Of a stretch of 64,000 nt of DNA, positions 22,507 through 35,787 are shown in pieces (within the stretch, counting starts at the first letter, position 1; every line of letters starts with the position of its first letter). The stretch spans positions 25,326,784 through 25,390,783 of the forward strand of contig NC_135000.1 in NCBI RefSeq assembly GCF_051020985.1. Reading direction: 5' to 3'. Below the pieces are notes generated by a model. That model made no database searches and was not told where the DNA came from. It was given only the letters and a program-made list of their open reading frames with translations. The position numbers and the translations under genes were made by a program. This DNA is from Nomia melanderi (Eukaryota; Arthropoda; Insecta; Hymenoptera; Halictidae).

Positions 22507-23092
22507 ATATTTCAATGATTTCCATAATTTCAATAACTTCAAAAATTTCAACAATTCCAACGATCTCAAGAATCTTAATTTCAGAAATCTTGAGAATGTC
22601 GAGAATTTTAAGAATCTCAATAATCTCACAAATTTTAATAATTCCAATAATCTTAATAATTTCACAAATTTCAATACTTCCAACAATCTCAAGAATCTTC
22701 ACAATCTCAACAATCTCAAGAATTTTAAGGATCTCAATAATTTCACAAATTTCAATAATTCCAACAATCTCAAGAATGTCAAGAATTTTAAGAATGTCAA
22801 GAATTTCACAAATTTCAATAATTCCAACAATCTCAAGAATCTTAACAATTTCAACAATCTTAAGAATATCAAGAATTTTAAGAATCTCAATAACTTCACA
22901 AATTTCACTAATTCCAATAATCTCAAAAATCTTAACAATCTCAACAATCTCAACAATCTCAATAATTTTAAGAATCTCAATAATTTCAACAATCTCAACA
23001 ATCTCAACAATCTCGATAATTTCACAAATTTCAATAATTTCAAGAATCTCAACAATCTCAATAATTTTAAGAGTCTCAATAATTTCAACAAA
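22507..23092. repeat. Simple-sequence tract, 9-bp unit AATCTCAAC
   Basis: About 585 bp of degenerate nonamers (AATCTCAAC, AATTTCAAC, AATCTTAAC, AATTCCAAC). Because 9 is a multiple of three, long frames stay open: 22515-23099 on plus and the repeat part of 22699-23331 on minus, giving Ile/Ser-rich or Leu/Lys-rich pseudo-proteins. These are repeat artefacts. Confidence 0.95.
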
Positions 23093-23096
23093 AATG

Positions 23097-25989
23097 TAAA
23101 TCGCAGCGTCAACGTCAACCTATTAAAACAGATTGAAACCACGTATATGCCAGCCAATCGCCGTGCCCAGTTCCCGAACGATTTCCTCGCGCTTACCGCC
23201 CGTCTCGTTGTACAGACTGTAGAAGCGAAATCGTGCAGCTCTCGCATCGGAAGCTCTCCTCCGTCGCCACGCGAAAAACGCGGGAAACGAGCGAAACAAA
23301 CACTCCCGTCGTAAGACGGTGTAATTAGCATAGGAGCCGTCCTCTCCCCGCCGACTCGAGAACGCCGACAACTCGAGCAAAGGTAATTGCGTGTAATTTA
23401 CTCGGATAACTCGTCGAGATGTCACGGCACGCGAGCCTGAATGCGCGACACGGGTCACGTGAAACACCTGGAACCAGAGTGTGCGCGCCGGCGGCTTTTT
23501 TTCCTCCTCGAGAGCCGCTCGGTGGACGATTTGCCGATTCGATCCGGTTTACGCGTTCCACCCTTCTCGCGGAAAGTGTCGGGTTGGAAACGTGACCGCT
23601 AAAGGAATTAGATATTTCCGTTAAAGAAATTGGAAATTAGGTTTTGCGTTTATCGAAGATGGAACGAAAATGTTTAAGAGACGCTCGAGAAGAATATTGT
23701 CTTGTTTTCGTGTAACAAGCTCGAAAATTATAAGGAAGCTTTCAGAATTTAATTTAGCGGATTTCTTGATAAACTGAATATCCATTTACACTGTGTGAAA
23801 GAAACGAAAATATCTCGTTCAAGAATCCTTAATCCTCGCAACGAACTTGCTTCAATTCTATTAACGATCCGCAACAGATATTCCTTACATTCCTCTCTTA
23901 TCCAACTGTGTCCACGACGGGAAGCAAAAATATTCACCGAGCGCAATTAACATACCGAGTCCGGGGGAAAGAATGCAGAATGCCGAAACAGTCGGTATTC
24001 CGAGTGTCCGAGAGATTTAACGCCGAAAATAGCGGGGAAGTCGCCACCGTAATCGTAAAACCGGCAGCAGGCGATCTCTAATTCCGATCGGAGGACGCCT
24101 TCCACAATTCCTCCGAACTTCCTCGCGACCGTGTGTAGACACAACCGGTTAATAGCCGGTTGAACGTTCGCACGGTCAGCGAACATTTGCGCGTCGGGAC
24201 GCGCGGTTTCCCAATCGCGAGAGAGTCTCCCGCGAGCGAGCGAGCGAGCGAGCAGAACAAAGGCGCACGCGAGCCCGGGCCGTGCTTTCTCCGCGTCCTT
24301 TGCATGCGACGGCCGAGAGGGAAAAGGACCGAGCCAGCACCGGTTTTCACCTGGGGCCCCGACCACGGAACGTTTGACCTCGGCTCCGGACGCGACCTAT
24401 TTGCGCCGCGCCGGAACGGGGAACTGGTAAACCGGAAGCTCGTTTGAGCCGATCTTCAAACGTTACTTCATTAGCGTGTCGACCGTTTAACGACGTTCGT
24501 GTTTCTTCGGCGATGCGCCGGAATTATCGTGGAGCGGAATATACACGACGAAGAATATATAATATTAAACGGCTCGGCGTAGCGGTGTGTTTATCGTTCG
24601 CCGCTGGTTTATCTTATTGAATACTAACGTTTTACGTTGCGCCATTTGTAACGCTGGAAGGTTTGTAGCAGTTATTGTTTGCGAGCCGTAATTACGGTGA
24701 TCCGATTTAATTAGCGCTATAAGAAAGCCGAGTTTCGCAGATTAGCAGTTCCCACGGCATTCAATGCATTGAAGCGCAAGGGTAATAGATGCTTTTCTTC
24801 ATCTTAGCATGTTTTTTTGGAGCAATTACAGGGGAAGAGGAGGATTGTCTGTTCGCTACGGTTCGTCGGCGCAGCGTCGTTATCGTGGACCGAACGTTCT
24901 TCGAGTACGGTCTTCCGCCTGATGATATCCTCTCCCTTCTTTTTGCGCTTTCGACGGGATGGAAGGTATAATTGTGAATATTCATTGGCCGGAATTCGCG
25001 GAATGGTTTCGGCGTGTCCACCGGACTTTCGAGTGTAATTCTACCGAAAATGAAGTCCGCCGCGGAAAAATGTAGCTCTCCTTTTTTCGGCCTCTTTTTG
25101 CATACAGAATGACCTCCTCGCTTCAATCACCCTTCTCCACGCACCCTGCGCGTATCGCGTCGCTAGACCTCGAAAACTTCATGCATTCATGCGAGATGAG
25201 GGTCGACAAAAAACTTACAAAATGAAAAATCCATTGGAATTAATTACCGTCCCGTTTCGGTCGCAATTTACCGGAACCGTTCTCGAAGGAAATAGAATTG
25301 AATTTAATATCATTCCGCCGGCATTCGCCCGCGAAAATGCGAATTTGTATGCTAATCTCGCTTTCAAATACAACGCAACGTTCCTCGAAGAAATTGTTCC
25401 GGTTATGATAGAAAACGAATTTCCCCTCGATATCGCGCTCCCCTGATGATACTCGAGACTCTAAGGAAACTACGGGAGAATCGTGGATGGCGTGCTCGCG
25501 TCCACTTTGTCAATAATATTTCAAACGCGGAGATGACTCGAGGATCGCAACAGTCGAGCCAGAGAGCCGGAGAAAAATGGGTCAATTAATACTGCGACGT
25601 ACGCGGACGCTAGTTCGCTGTACAACGGAAGGACATCGTGATCTCATGATTCACGGTAGCGAGCTCGGTGAAGCCACTCGCAGAAGGAACGGGATGCATT
25701 TTCCAGCGGGTGGCGGTCCAAGACTCGCACAATACCCAATCTGAACGTCTATTCGGGAGGATACGTCGTCTGGTCCCCGAAACATGTACTTCCTGTAAAC
25801 ACAATTTCCCGTTCGAAGGGAAGCATTGAGTCTTGAATCTTCCTAATGGGATACGGACAGCACAACATGACCATCGAGAGTCCGACCGGCGGGGAGCAGG
25901 GGAACGGGAGACAGAGCTTATGGGAGAGCGCAGCGGTTTGCTAGGTGGTTCTTTGTAAAGCCAATCACGTAGGTATCGACCAAGCGAAG
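23097..25989. other. No gene recognised
   Basis: GC-rich at 23140-23600 and 24150-24450. A short (GCGA)n run is at 24232-24253. Open frames (23123-23561 minus, 23947-24366 minus, 24761-25126 minus, 25189-25446 plus) have no known motif and most are matched by frames on the other strand. Confidence 0.5.
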
Positions 25990-26338
25990 AGAGACTGGGC
26001 GAGAGTGGAGTGAAGTGCGAGAGAGACGAAGGAAAAGGGAGATAGATCGGAGACGGAGGGAGAGAGTTAAGAGAGAAGGAGTTGGGGTTAGAGAGAAAAT
26101 GAGGGAAGAGTTGAAGTAGGGATAGAAGCGAAGAAAGATGAAGAGAGAAAGAGGCGTAGAGGAGAGACGAAACGAGGGAGAGAACTGAAGTGAGAACGAG
26201 AGATGAAACGACAGAGAAAACTGAAGAGAGGAAACTGAAAAGGGAAAGGAAGATGAAGTAACGAACAAAGGTGAAAAGCAAGACACAGTGACTGTGAAGA
26301 TGAGGAGAAAGAAAGAGAAAAGGACGAAGAGAGGAAAA
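25990..26338. repeat. Purine-rich (GA) tract of about 350 bp
   Basis: The plus strand is dominated by G and A (GAGAG, GGAAAAGG, GAAGAAAG motifs) with rare pyrimidines. No strict unit. It explains the Ser/Phe/Leu-rich minus-strand frame at 25610-26383, which is therefore rejected as a gene. Confidence 0.88.
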
Positions 26339-29263
26339 CAGACAATTGGCTATCTTCAGCGTGTCAGCCAGGTCCCTGGCCACCCTTCGTTGCTCTCTGT
26401 TTTGCGGTGACCCGGTTCGTCCCGGCAGAATTCGAGAAAAGTGGCAGTTAATTTAAATACCTGTTGCCCGGCAACGTGTTCCCGCCATTGCGCCGCCGCT
26501 CGGGGAAAACCCGGCGACACGGACGGCCACGGGATATCCGGAGAATTACCGTATTTAAAATAATATTCCCGTTGCCATTTGCGGGTTCGCCGGCGTCGTC
26601 GCGTTTGTCAGACGCGAAATTACGAGGGAAAATTGAAACTCGGATGAAATTCCCGCGTTCCCTTCTCCGTCTTCCACTCCCACCTACAGGAATACGACTT
26701 TAGGAGGACTGCGATTGAAACGCAACGAAATCGCGACGATTCGAACGTCCGTGCCACGATAGCGGGCAGGTCGGCGCCGACAAAATGGCGACCGCGGCGC
26801 GCGGCTTCGCTCGACGAGACCCTCTTCCCAGAGGAGACACGCGAGACCCTTCATCGGCTTGTGCATCACGCACGCGGGAACCTGTAATCGAACTAGAGGC
26901 GTACGTGCGGCATGATCGTAACAGGTAGCCGTGATTTCCAACAGATTCTATTTCTTTGCCGACCATCGGAAACTCGCAGCTGCGAGACCTGTCTTGTTAT
27001 AATCGAGAATAATGATTTTCCAAGATTTTTTCGTGTACGACAGTCTTTGCAGTTTCCTCTTGAATGGTGATCTTGGAAGTTAGCGCTTTCTGGAAGTTAG
27101 TTCCAACGACAGCCTCGCTGCTGGAGTTTAAGTTCCCTGATAGTCGAAGTTTGTGTATTCGCGAGTTAGATCGCGGACTTAGGAAGTTTGTACAGGTTTT
27201 AATTCGATGAAAGTCGGTTCGGGAAAACGATGATGGAATTACTCGGCGGATTTGTACGGCCACTGGAATCGCGGGATCTCGATAAATAGAATGTTGTTAT
27301 TTCTGTGAAGTACATGGGTAGAGAGTCGATTAGAATGCCGGGTAATAACAGCGTTAAGAAAGCATAAATGAGGTTTTTCTCTTCTTTTAGTTGCGATAGA
27401 GTTCCTGGTGAAGAAATTGTTTCTCTATTCCAGCTTCTGTTAATTGGATCTGAAGAATCTATATCTCCATTAAGATCCCCGGTATGTTTATTGCACACTA
27501 AAACCTGTAAAACACGAGGAAATGGAAACATCGCCGGGGAATAATGAAACTTTCACTTCGGTTTCCGCATTATATCGCCGTAAAACTTTTTTGGGATGAA
27601 GAGTGAATTGCAAGCATTCGCGCTGTTACTGATAATCATGCTTACTCTCGTAACGCTAATGAAACTATTAAAATAAAACCGAAAATCCACTTTTTCGATG
27701 ATCCCTGGGTACAGAATCACGCCGAGAATGCACAAATGAAAACTTCACAAGGCGCTTCGCTCCGAGAATACCGACTTCGGAAACATGTCGTGCATTCGTG
27801 TTCCCGGTAAGTAGAAACGGCGAGTCACGAGCAGACACGTTCACCGAGTCCTATTCAATAATATCGGTACCCAACGAACGTTCATATCCGATTTCCCGGA
27901 GCCCGGAATTCAATCGTGACTTACGATAAGTTCCACGGGAAGAATTGCTTCCGTTTTGATTTCCTAGGAATCCTCTATAAACCACCCACCATTCCAAAAC
28001 AACCGAAAAAAAACAAAATTCCATCTTCAACGACAAATCACAAATAAAACCAACAATCCTCGAACGAGTCGTCTTCGAGGAGAAAACCGGAAAATTCAAT
28101 AAACCCATCCCTCCCTTCGAAATTATTCATAAATTCCCATAATCGAGTAATCAGCAAACAAGACCGAGGGTCCGTAGATTGCCCTATCGAATTCATTTTT
28201 ACCAGAAACCACCCCTCGCAGTCTAGGCGCGTGGCACGCGACGAGCTAATGCCCCCGATGGCACAGTCTTCCGGATAATGAGCCACGGAGGGCGTTTAAT
28301 TATGGATAGTTATTAAGCCCGCGTATTTATACTCGCGGGTAGAAATCCGGCGTGTTCCGAGGGCGGCGCAGCTTGCGGCTTCGCCCCCTGTCATCCACCC
28401 TCTCGCCGGTCGCTTCTTGCTCGGTCTTAACAGTATTTTCGAGTCAAATATTCAAACACGTTGATTACTGTCTCAAAGCGTGCCGCGAGTCCTTTGAGGT
28501 GCACGGTTATTTTTAGAACGATCCCTCTTTTAATGACTTTCCCTCCGTGAGCAAGCACACTCGCAGCGAGCGCCGGCCGACCGACCCCCCTCACCCTGCG
28601 TTGATCTTCCGACTCTTCCGTTACGTGCGCTCGACCTACGCCCGGCGATCGATACCACGGCGATTCCGCCGGGTGGACAGGGTGTGTATATTATTCGAAT
28701 GGAACGGCCATCGAGTATCGTAAATTAAAATTCGCGGACCGCGCCGCCGCCGCCGCCTTCGGGAATCGAAGTTACTGACGGACGGCTGGTGTCCCTCGTG
28801 AATATCGACGCGGGCCTGGAACTTATCGAGCTTGCGCGCCTTTACGGTTGCACATTTTTCGGGAGCGGGATCGATCGAATATCTCCCAGCGACACCCTCG
28901 ATTTACGGTTGCATATTTCCAGCGGGAGGCTTCCGCCGGGCACCGCGAATATTTCGCCGGCGGACGAGGCCGCCCTCGATTTACGGTGATCTTCGGGAGT
29001 CCAGCGGCGGCTGCCGAAGCACCGCAATCAAATTGTTTTATGGAAATTTTATAGACCGTATAAGGGACGTCCGACAGCAACAGAACGACGGACCGCCGCT
29101 TTTCTGATTGGGGCCGGCGGTATTGGCGGGGGATTTTGTAGGGTTCGATAAGATCCTCCTACACCGTGCCTCGCGGATCTATTTGCATGCCTATGAATGG
29201 CGAATGTGTTCCCCGTTTTTAGCGTGTTTCTGACTTTACAGGGCTTTATGGGACGCTGGGATG
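26339..29263. other. No gene recognised
   Basis: GC-rich at 26440-26900 and 28330-29000. A (GCC)n run is at 28742-28757. TTTACGG recurs at 28841, 28903 and 28981, the last two inside a 15-bp direct repeat CCCTCGATTTACGGT. Open frames are short and overlap on both strands. Confidence 0.5.
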
Positions 29264-29497
29264 TTAACCCTTAGTACTACAGGTTGTTTAATCTATCAGC
29301 AACTGCAACTAATCTTTATAGTATTCCTAGCGAAAATTAGAAATGCTGTAACATTTCGATCTTTTATTTTCCTACTTAGTACAAAAGTCGGGTGTGTGGA
29401 GAATTTAATAATTTCAGGGTAGTTTCTTTAAGATTCATTAAAATATTTAATATTACAACTGGTGCAATATTGGAGCCTACGGAGTTCAAAGGGTTAA
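29264..29497 (-). mobile_element. Family F MITE, minus strand (234 bp)
   Basis: Left edge TTAACCCTTAGTACTACAGG, right edge GAGTTCAAAGGGTTAA. In reverse it is collinear with 43698-43935, sharing the terminal GGCTCCAATATTGCACC region and a TATAGTTGC-type motif near the other end. TTAA-flanked and non-autonomous. Confidence 0.9.
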
Positions 29498-32400
29498 AGC
29501 GATGTTAATTGGTTAACGTATTGGTGTTGGAGGGTTTTGAGTTTGACGATCAAGCTGGTTTTAGATTTTACTATGGATTGAGCAAGAAGGTATTGACATA
29601 AGTGTTATTAGTTATTTGAATAATAGAATTGTTTAGGAATTTTCATTGTTGCTGGAGTAGACATATGTGCGAGACTGTTTCCTGTTTCTTGAAATGAAAG
29701 CTGGCCAAAAAGCTAGCAAAACCATCGATCCTAACCGTTAAAGGATTTGAAGCTTTATAACAGGTAATCAACCGACAACGGAAGTATCCTGAGTATGTTT
29801 CGCCTTTTTCGCGAACGCTTGCAAAGGAACAGTGAAAAGGAACCTGGGGAATCAGCGCGTACATTTGCAAGAAGAAGCAGCGTCATTCGATTGATCCCTC
29901 AAGCCTAGCGTCGAGCGGTTCTCGATCCCTGACGCAAAGATTCTTTAAGCGGAAAAAGTAAATCGGTCGAAAATAACCGAGCCAGTGAACAATCCTCGCT
30001 TTAAAATCACTGGACTAGGAGAGACCGGCGTTGTTCGTCATAGGCATTCAAAGGAACTTTATCCTGCGACTCGTAACGAACGTCTCCCTCTGATCGTTCT
30101 CACAATCGAGGAGCTTCCCGCGGGAAGATGACCGATAGAACGAAACGGTGAATCAAGTAGGTTCGCGTAATAATTCTTTTCATTCAGAGTAACGCTCTAA
30201 TTTGTAATTAAATTGCCTCCGAGGAAGTTTATTGCTTCCATAAAGCATGAAATATAACTTTACCGCGAACAACGGCGCCATTTCGGAAAGAAATGTTGCG
30301 TGAATCGATTAAAACGGAGCCATCCCTACAACAATTACCGGGATGATCAACTGTGCGCGTAGGAAACAAAGTAAAAACGCCACAAGCCAAATCATTATTT
30401 CGTACGTTGTGAATTATTTAAAAAAAGAGAAGCTAATACAGAATAAGAAACAGCGTTTAAAAGAAGAGTTACCGCAAAACAGTCCAACCGGCTTCGAACG
30501 AAGCTTTCCGAGCGACTCGCTAATTAAAACGCCGTAACGAGGCGGTTAAACGCAGGCCAGCGATTGTCTATCGGCCTGTTTATTCCTACCAGATGACTCC
30601 AACTCCCGATATCATTATTTCCTCCGACAATTGCGCGATTTTATGGAACAGTCGCGAGATTGCCAAGGCAGAGGTCGAACTCTCCGAACCAGGATCACCT
30701 TCGAACCGCGGAACACTCGTCGGAACGTTCTCGAAGAGTCCTCGAGAGCCACCTTCGCCTCGCGAAATTTCGCAAGAACGGAATCTTCCTCGCGAGGAAA
30801 CGGTATCGACGTTCCGCTCACGTGTTTGCCGAGCGTTTAGTAACTCGACAAACATATCCTCGACGCGGCCCGCAATCAAAGCCAGAGAACAAAGGTCGGT
30901 CGTGTTTGTCCGGATCGGTGGAAACCGTTCGACACGCCGGCCGGGCCGGATGAGGAGCGAATTACACCGTAACGTCGATACAATTTCGCCGATTACGGGA
31001 ATCGGTAATGGAAAACCGACGGGAATAAGAGGATTGCGCGGATTTGCCCGGAACAAGGCGCCGCAAACGTTGCGTTTCAAGAACAGCATGGCGTGCCCGG
31101 TACGTCAGCGAATCGGCGTCCATTACGGGATACCGTTGCCAATGATTGTGGTCCCGCCGCGACTCGTATAATGCGACGGGACCGAAAATCCGGCGGACTT
31201 TACGATATCGGTGTTCGCGGACCGCGCCGACCGGTGTCCGCGTTTCCGAGCGGTTTCGGGATCGCACTGTTTCCGGGGAACACTGGCGGCGCACGATACG
31301 CCGGGAAATTAACGGAACGGTCGCCTCTCTGCGGCCGGCGATGGTCCCAACGATCGAATATCTGGCCACCGCGCGAAATGATTTGAGTTAGGTTTATCGA
31401 CTACGACGTACTCCGCAGTGGGAACTTGTTCTGGATCCTAATTCGACTCGACTACGGTTCACCGCGGAATCTTCGATCTTGCTAGTCATCGTGAGTGGGA
31501 ATGACTCGGGCGATGCGAAGTTTTAAACTATTTACAGTTAAGAGTGGAAGGTTATTCTGACAAATTCGCAACGTCATATAGCTCCGAGAAAGGAACATGT
31601 AACGAAATCGACATCTCGAGCCGATGAAACATCAATAGCTTCTTATCCCTCGAGAATAACGTCGATAGTCGCAGAAGAGCTTCAACCTGAATTCACTAAT
31701 TTCTAAACTCACAATTTACAAATCTAACTGATACAATATCAATTTCTTTCCATCCCTCGGGAATAATTACTTCGACGCAGTATCACGGGAGAGGTTAACA
31801 ACCTCGATTTCCATAAAGACCCAGCAGCCAGCTCATCGCAACACGCGCTCGATTCGTCGGAGCGTGTCGAATGCTCGCGCATGATAAAAGTGAACGGACA
31901 AACGCCCGCGGAAGTTCCGTTAAATCCGTGCGCGCGCGCGCGCGTTGCGCAACGGCGACTCGGGATTTTTGTCAACGAACACCCTTTCGCGGGACGAAGG
32001 ATCGCAATAAGCCGTCCTCTCGCGGCGGTCATTTCTTTCCGCGGAGCCGGTTTCTCCGCGAGTTTTCCGGGCCGATGCATTTCGAGTCCGTGATCGTGAC
32101 GGAATATTTATTTATACGCCGGTCCGTTCGCGGTCCAACGGTCGGTAAACTTCCAGACGGATCGGTCTCAAACGTCCCCGCTGCGTCCGCGTTCCCTACC
32201 CCCGCGTCCCTCTGCGACCCTAAAGGCAGCATTGTGCAATAATTTACGGCGCTTACGCTCTCAGCTGCCACGCAACGTTTTACGAGCTCGTTTTCCGCAA
32301 GTTTCCTTCCGCGGTCCCGGCGATCCCGCGTCCCGATTCGCCGGCGCGGCCTTTACGCGAGCAAAAAGTCCACCTGCAGAACCGTGGACACCGCCTAGCA

Positions 32401-33589
32401 CGGAAACTATGCCCGCCAGCCGGCGATTAAAGTCGAAACGACCGTATTTAGTGCCCCTGCCCGATCGCGGAAAAACGACGCCTGACTACTACTGCTGGAT
32501 CATTGGTCTTCTCTTCCCCGTGGATCTATCTCGCTCCGGGCACGCCCGGCACGGAAGTGGAATTTTGACGACGAGAATTTTTGCGATCGCCGAGGATCCG
32601 GGGGATTTTATTTATCTGCATGGATTGGACTTTTATTCGCGCCGCTCTCCGTTGCGCGAAGACAGAGGATTAATTCTTCTCGCGATTTCAATTGGGATGA
32701 CCTTATTCCGAGTTTTGTTACGTGGGAATCGTAATAGTTCGATGGAGAAGGTAAAGGATTAATCTTTGTTGCTTGAATTAGTCGAGAAAGGATTAGTTTA
32801 TGTGAAACTGTAGAAATTACTTGTGACTCGATCGAGGTTGATACAGTGATTTTTAGAATGAAGAGTTTAGTAAGTAGAATGAAAGTTCGAATGTGAGAGG
32901 GAGTTTCATACGATGCTCCGCTTCCATTGTTTCGAGATATACCTAATCCCAAAGGGTTAAGAGCTGTGTCACGAATATCCTGAATCACGGTGAACATTCC
33001 TGGGATCTATAGATAGTGCTATCTAATACGTCAGAGGAACTTTACCTAAAAATAAACGTCACTTCCCCTCCGAGGCATTCTCGTGTAAATACAGGCATCG
33101 CGGAAAAGAAATGAGGAGGGAACCCGGAACGTCTGGAAGCTGAGGTTTACAAAGGGAACTGACAACGAAGGAACATTCCCCGGCGAATAGTTCTGCACTT
33201 CATGGCCGAATGTGTCTATCAGACATTTTTATCGTTCCAGGTCCCATTAAATCGAATAGCGGAATCGTGGAAACACGCCGGGAATCATTAACGTTGAGCA
33301 AACGCAGACACCTCTCCGCTCGAATTGCAAATGACTTTTCGCGTCCGCTATTTAACCGGAAGCGATGTAGTCGAGCGGAGCGAACGAGCCGACCATTCTT
33401 TAACTCTTTAAAATTTCAAATGACCACTTCGAACATTTTTCTCGTTCGCGATTCGCATGAACGTTTCGAATTAACGCGCTGAACGACGCGCGATTTCATG
33501 GGATGAAACACGCAAAGGAGAAGATATGATATTAAATCATCTGATTAAATTGAATTATTTTATCGCCTTCGTCTAGTTAAATTTTACAG
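29498..33589. other. No gene recognised; two GC-rich blocks
   Basis: GC- and CpG-rich blocks lie at 30590-31390 and 31840-32660. Both have long frames open on both strands simultaneously (30593-31171 plus against 30586-31089 minus), the pattern of high GC rather than coding. A (CG)n run is at 31929-31943. An isolated CCCAAAGGGTTAA lies at 32949-32961, but no element could be assembled around it. Confidence 0.5.
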
Positions 33590-33712
33590 CATAACGTGGC
33601 GTTATTTATAGTATGGAAACGTCTCGAAATCGTCATCGTTCAGTTCAGTGAGCTATAGTGGTTCGATTTGATTGGAAGTCACCGGCGATGTCCATGGCAT
33701 TCAACTTGTTAA
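33590..33712 (+). mobile_element. Family H MITE, right-end fragment
   Basis: Ends ATGGCATTCAACTTGTTAA after GTCACCGGCGATGTCC, matching the right end of the outer H at 51515-51995. The left limit is approximate. Its terminal TTAA at 33709-33712 is also the first TTAA of the adjacent G element. Confidence 0.7.
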
Positions 33713-33923
33713 CACTAGAACTACCGAGCAGTCAAATTGAAGTTTCCAGATATTTCTATAGGGACTCTAGGACTACAGCTATTGAGATTTCAATTGACTT
33801 ATGATTCAATTTGCGTGTCACTAAGTCAATTTCTTCGGTAATTTCGGAAAGCATCTGCTTTTCAATAATTGTAAAAGAATTCACAAATGAGCCATTTTGA
33901 TCCATTGGTAGTTCCACTGTTAA
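33709..33923 (-). mobile_element. Family G MITE, minus strand (215 bp)
   Basis: Left edge TTAACACTAGAACTACCGAG, right edge GGTAGTTCCACTGTTAA. Reverse orientation relative to 18782-19000, sharing ATTTCTATAGGGACT and TCAATTGACTTATGATTCAA. TTAA on both sides. Confidence 0.9.
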
Positions 33924-35569
33924 GTGAAATTTCGCCAAAAATAATCGCACCAATGAAATTTGATTCGCTTTGATCTTTGATACGCGCGGAAGCGGTAGTC
34001 ATCGCGAAACAGACACCGAGTCAGAGAGACTTCTGTCGCACAAAGACCACAGATTGCCGCCGGAACGAATTCAAGTGGCCTCAAGAGACGATTGTCTCGT
34101 GACTAGTCTAATTATATCGCACCAGGTATTCAGTCATTTAGCGAAAACCGTTCGTCGTCTGAGCGAGAAGAGCGCAGCGCGAACGAACGCCGTGTCCGCC
34201 GCCGAGCGAGCCGATAAAACGCCCATGAAAACGGCCCCGGCGAACTTATCGGGCCGGCCCTAATAGCGTCCGCCACTTTTATCCGGCATCTTTAATTAGT
34301 GCATCGCACCGGAGCCGCAAACGAGCTGCAACGGGACGGGCCGAGTAACACCCCGTAACGGCGAAAATTCATTTGGCCGCGTAATGGCGGGGATAATGAG
34401 TTCTTCCGAAAGCGGCAGCGGGGAGCACGGGGAGCGCGTAATTGAACAATTACGAAATATAATCGCGTCGAAAATCTGCCTGCGAAACATTTTAGCCGGG
34501 TTGCCTTAAATCGCTGCCGAGGACGCCAGACGGACTCGAGAGCGGCGCCGCCCGCCATCTTTACGCTCGCGCCCCGTTTACGCGAACTCCTCGAGCAGCA
34601 GGCAACGAGGTTTTCTTGCTCCCTTTGTCAAGAGCGACATGTCGAAAATTAAGTTAACCCCTCGCTTCGCAACAAAGACTCAAGACTCTGCGCTGAATTT
34701 AATTAGTGCGAGTGGTCTTCGACTCGGCGAAGTTTAAATGAAATCATTTTCATAATACTGGGATATTTAGTATCTGAAAACGTGGACGGAAGTGATAGTT
34801 CTTTTTTCTTGGTGAATCGGTTCTTATTTAACGATTCGAATATAGAGATAATACATAGCATTGAGAATGAATAATTTAGGTTTTCTAAGATATATTTTCA
34901 TCTCGCGAATTCACCGACGAGTTTCGATCGAAAAACTGATTCCGGTCGCGACTACTTTCCGGAAGAAATTCCAGAGGTCGTTAGCAGGCAGCCTATTATT
35001 CCCAAGACGCCGCAGCCGGTTGTATCAATTCGTCGCAGAAATTGTCCGTGAACCGGCCTGCGGAGCCGCGACAACGGAGACCTCCCGAGGATCCTCTGCC
35101 GCGAACGTCTAATTACAAGGCTGAGCCCATCCACCTGCCAAGTTCTAACAGCGCCGCCACGGAAAAGCTTCATCCAGTCGGACGGGGTGGAATCGTTCCT
35201 CCTTATTTGCAATTCAGATGGGAGGCGAGGATTTCCCGCGTGCCCGGCTACGAACCGCCGCTGACTGGCAGATGCCAGGTATTTCAGAAATTTCGCAACG
35301 ATAAGTCGTAACTCGGTTCACCCTTCGGCCGTAATTGAAACCGCCGTGGCGCGAGACGTAAACGCGTAGCGCGATAAGGCTCATTGTTCGCGGATTCGTG
35401 ACTGAAGGCTGACCGACGCTTCGCTCCTCTTCGGATCATTTCGCGTTAATGTGGTTGATCGTCTAGAGCAGTTTTCGATATTTCTTTTCACAAGTTGCGA
35501 GCTTTGTATACTTTCGATTGGAAAATGTTCTAGTAGAAAGAGTTTAGCTTTGGCGAATAAAATATGTAG
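33924..35569. other. No gene recognised
   Basis: GC-rich at 34180-34610. Open frames at 34292-34558 (minus) and 34952-35311 (both strands) overlap and lack motifs. No repeat was found. Confidence 0.5.
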
Positions 35570-35787
35570 ATAATTTTCGGAAAGCTGAATTGCGACTGGC
35601 AATTTTCAGTGAGATCAATTCGCATCATTATACACAGAAAAACTCAGATGTATTGTTACGTAATATATTTCAAATAGATAATCAATTCGAATCAAATTGA
35701 ATATTTTTTTAAATCTGGTAATTAGCAAAGTTGCAAAGTGTCTTCATTGAAAACGAGATTTCTCGTTACCAGTATAGAATGTGTTAA
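35570..35787 (-). mobile_element. Family I MITE, minus strand
   Basis: Right edge GTATAGAATGTGTTAA preceded by AACGAGATTTCTCGTTACC; in reverse this is collinear with 37301-37528 for about 200 bp, including GAGTTTTTCTGTGTATAATG. The left inverted end is missing. Confidence 0.85.

Noticed and set aside
22515..23331. 194-codon and 210-codon frames
   Set aside because: Mostly translations of a 9-bp simple repeat that cannot shift frame; low-complexity sequence only.
25610..26383. 257-codon minus-strand frame
   Set aside because: Half of it translates a purine-rich tract into Ser/Leu/Phe; no signal for a real protein.
32940..32965. CCCAAAGGGTTAA as a MITE end
   Set aside because: No matching opposite terminus or interior of any family within 300 bp; likely chance or an unassignable remnant.
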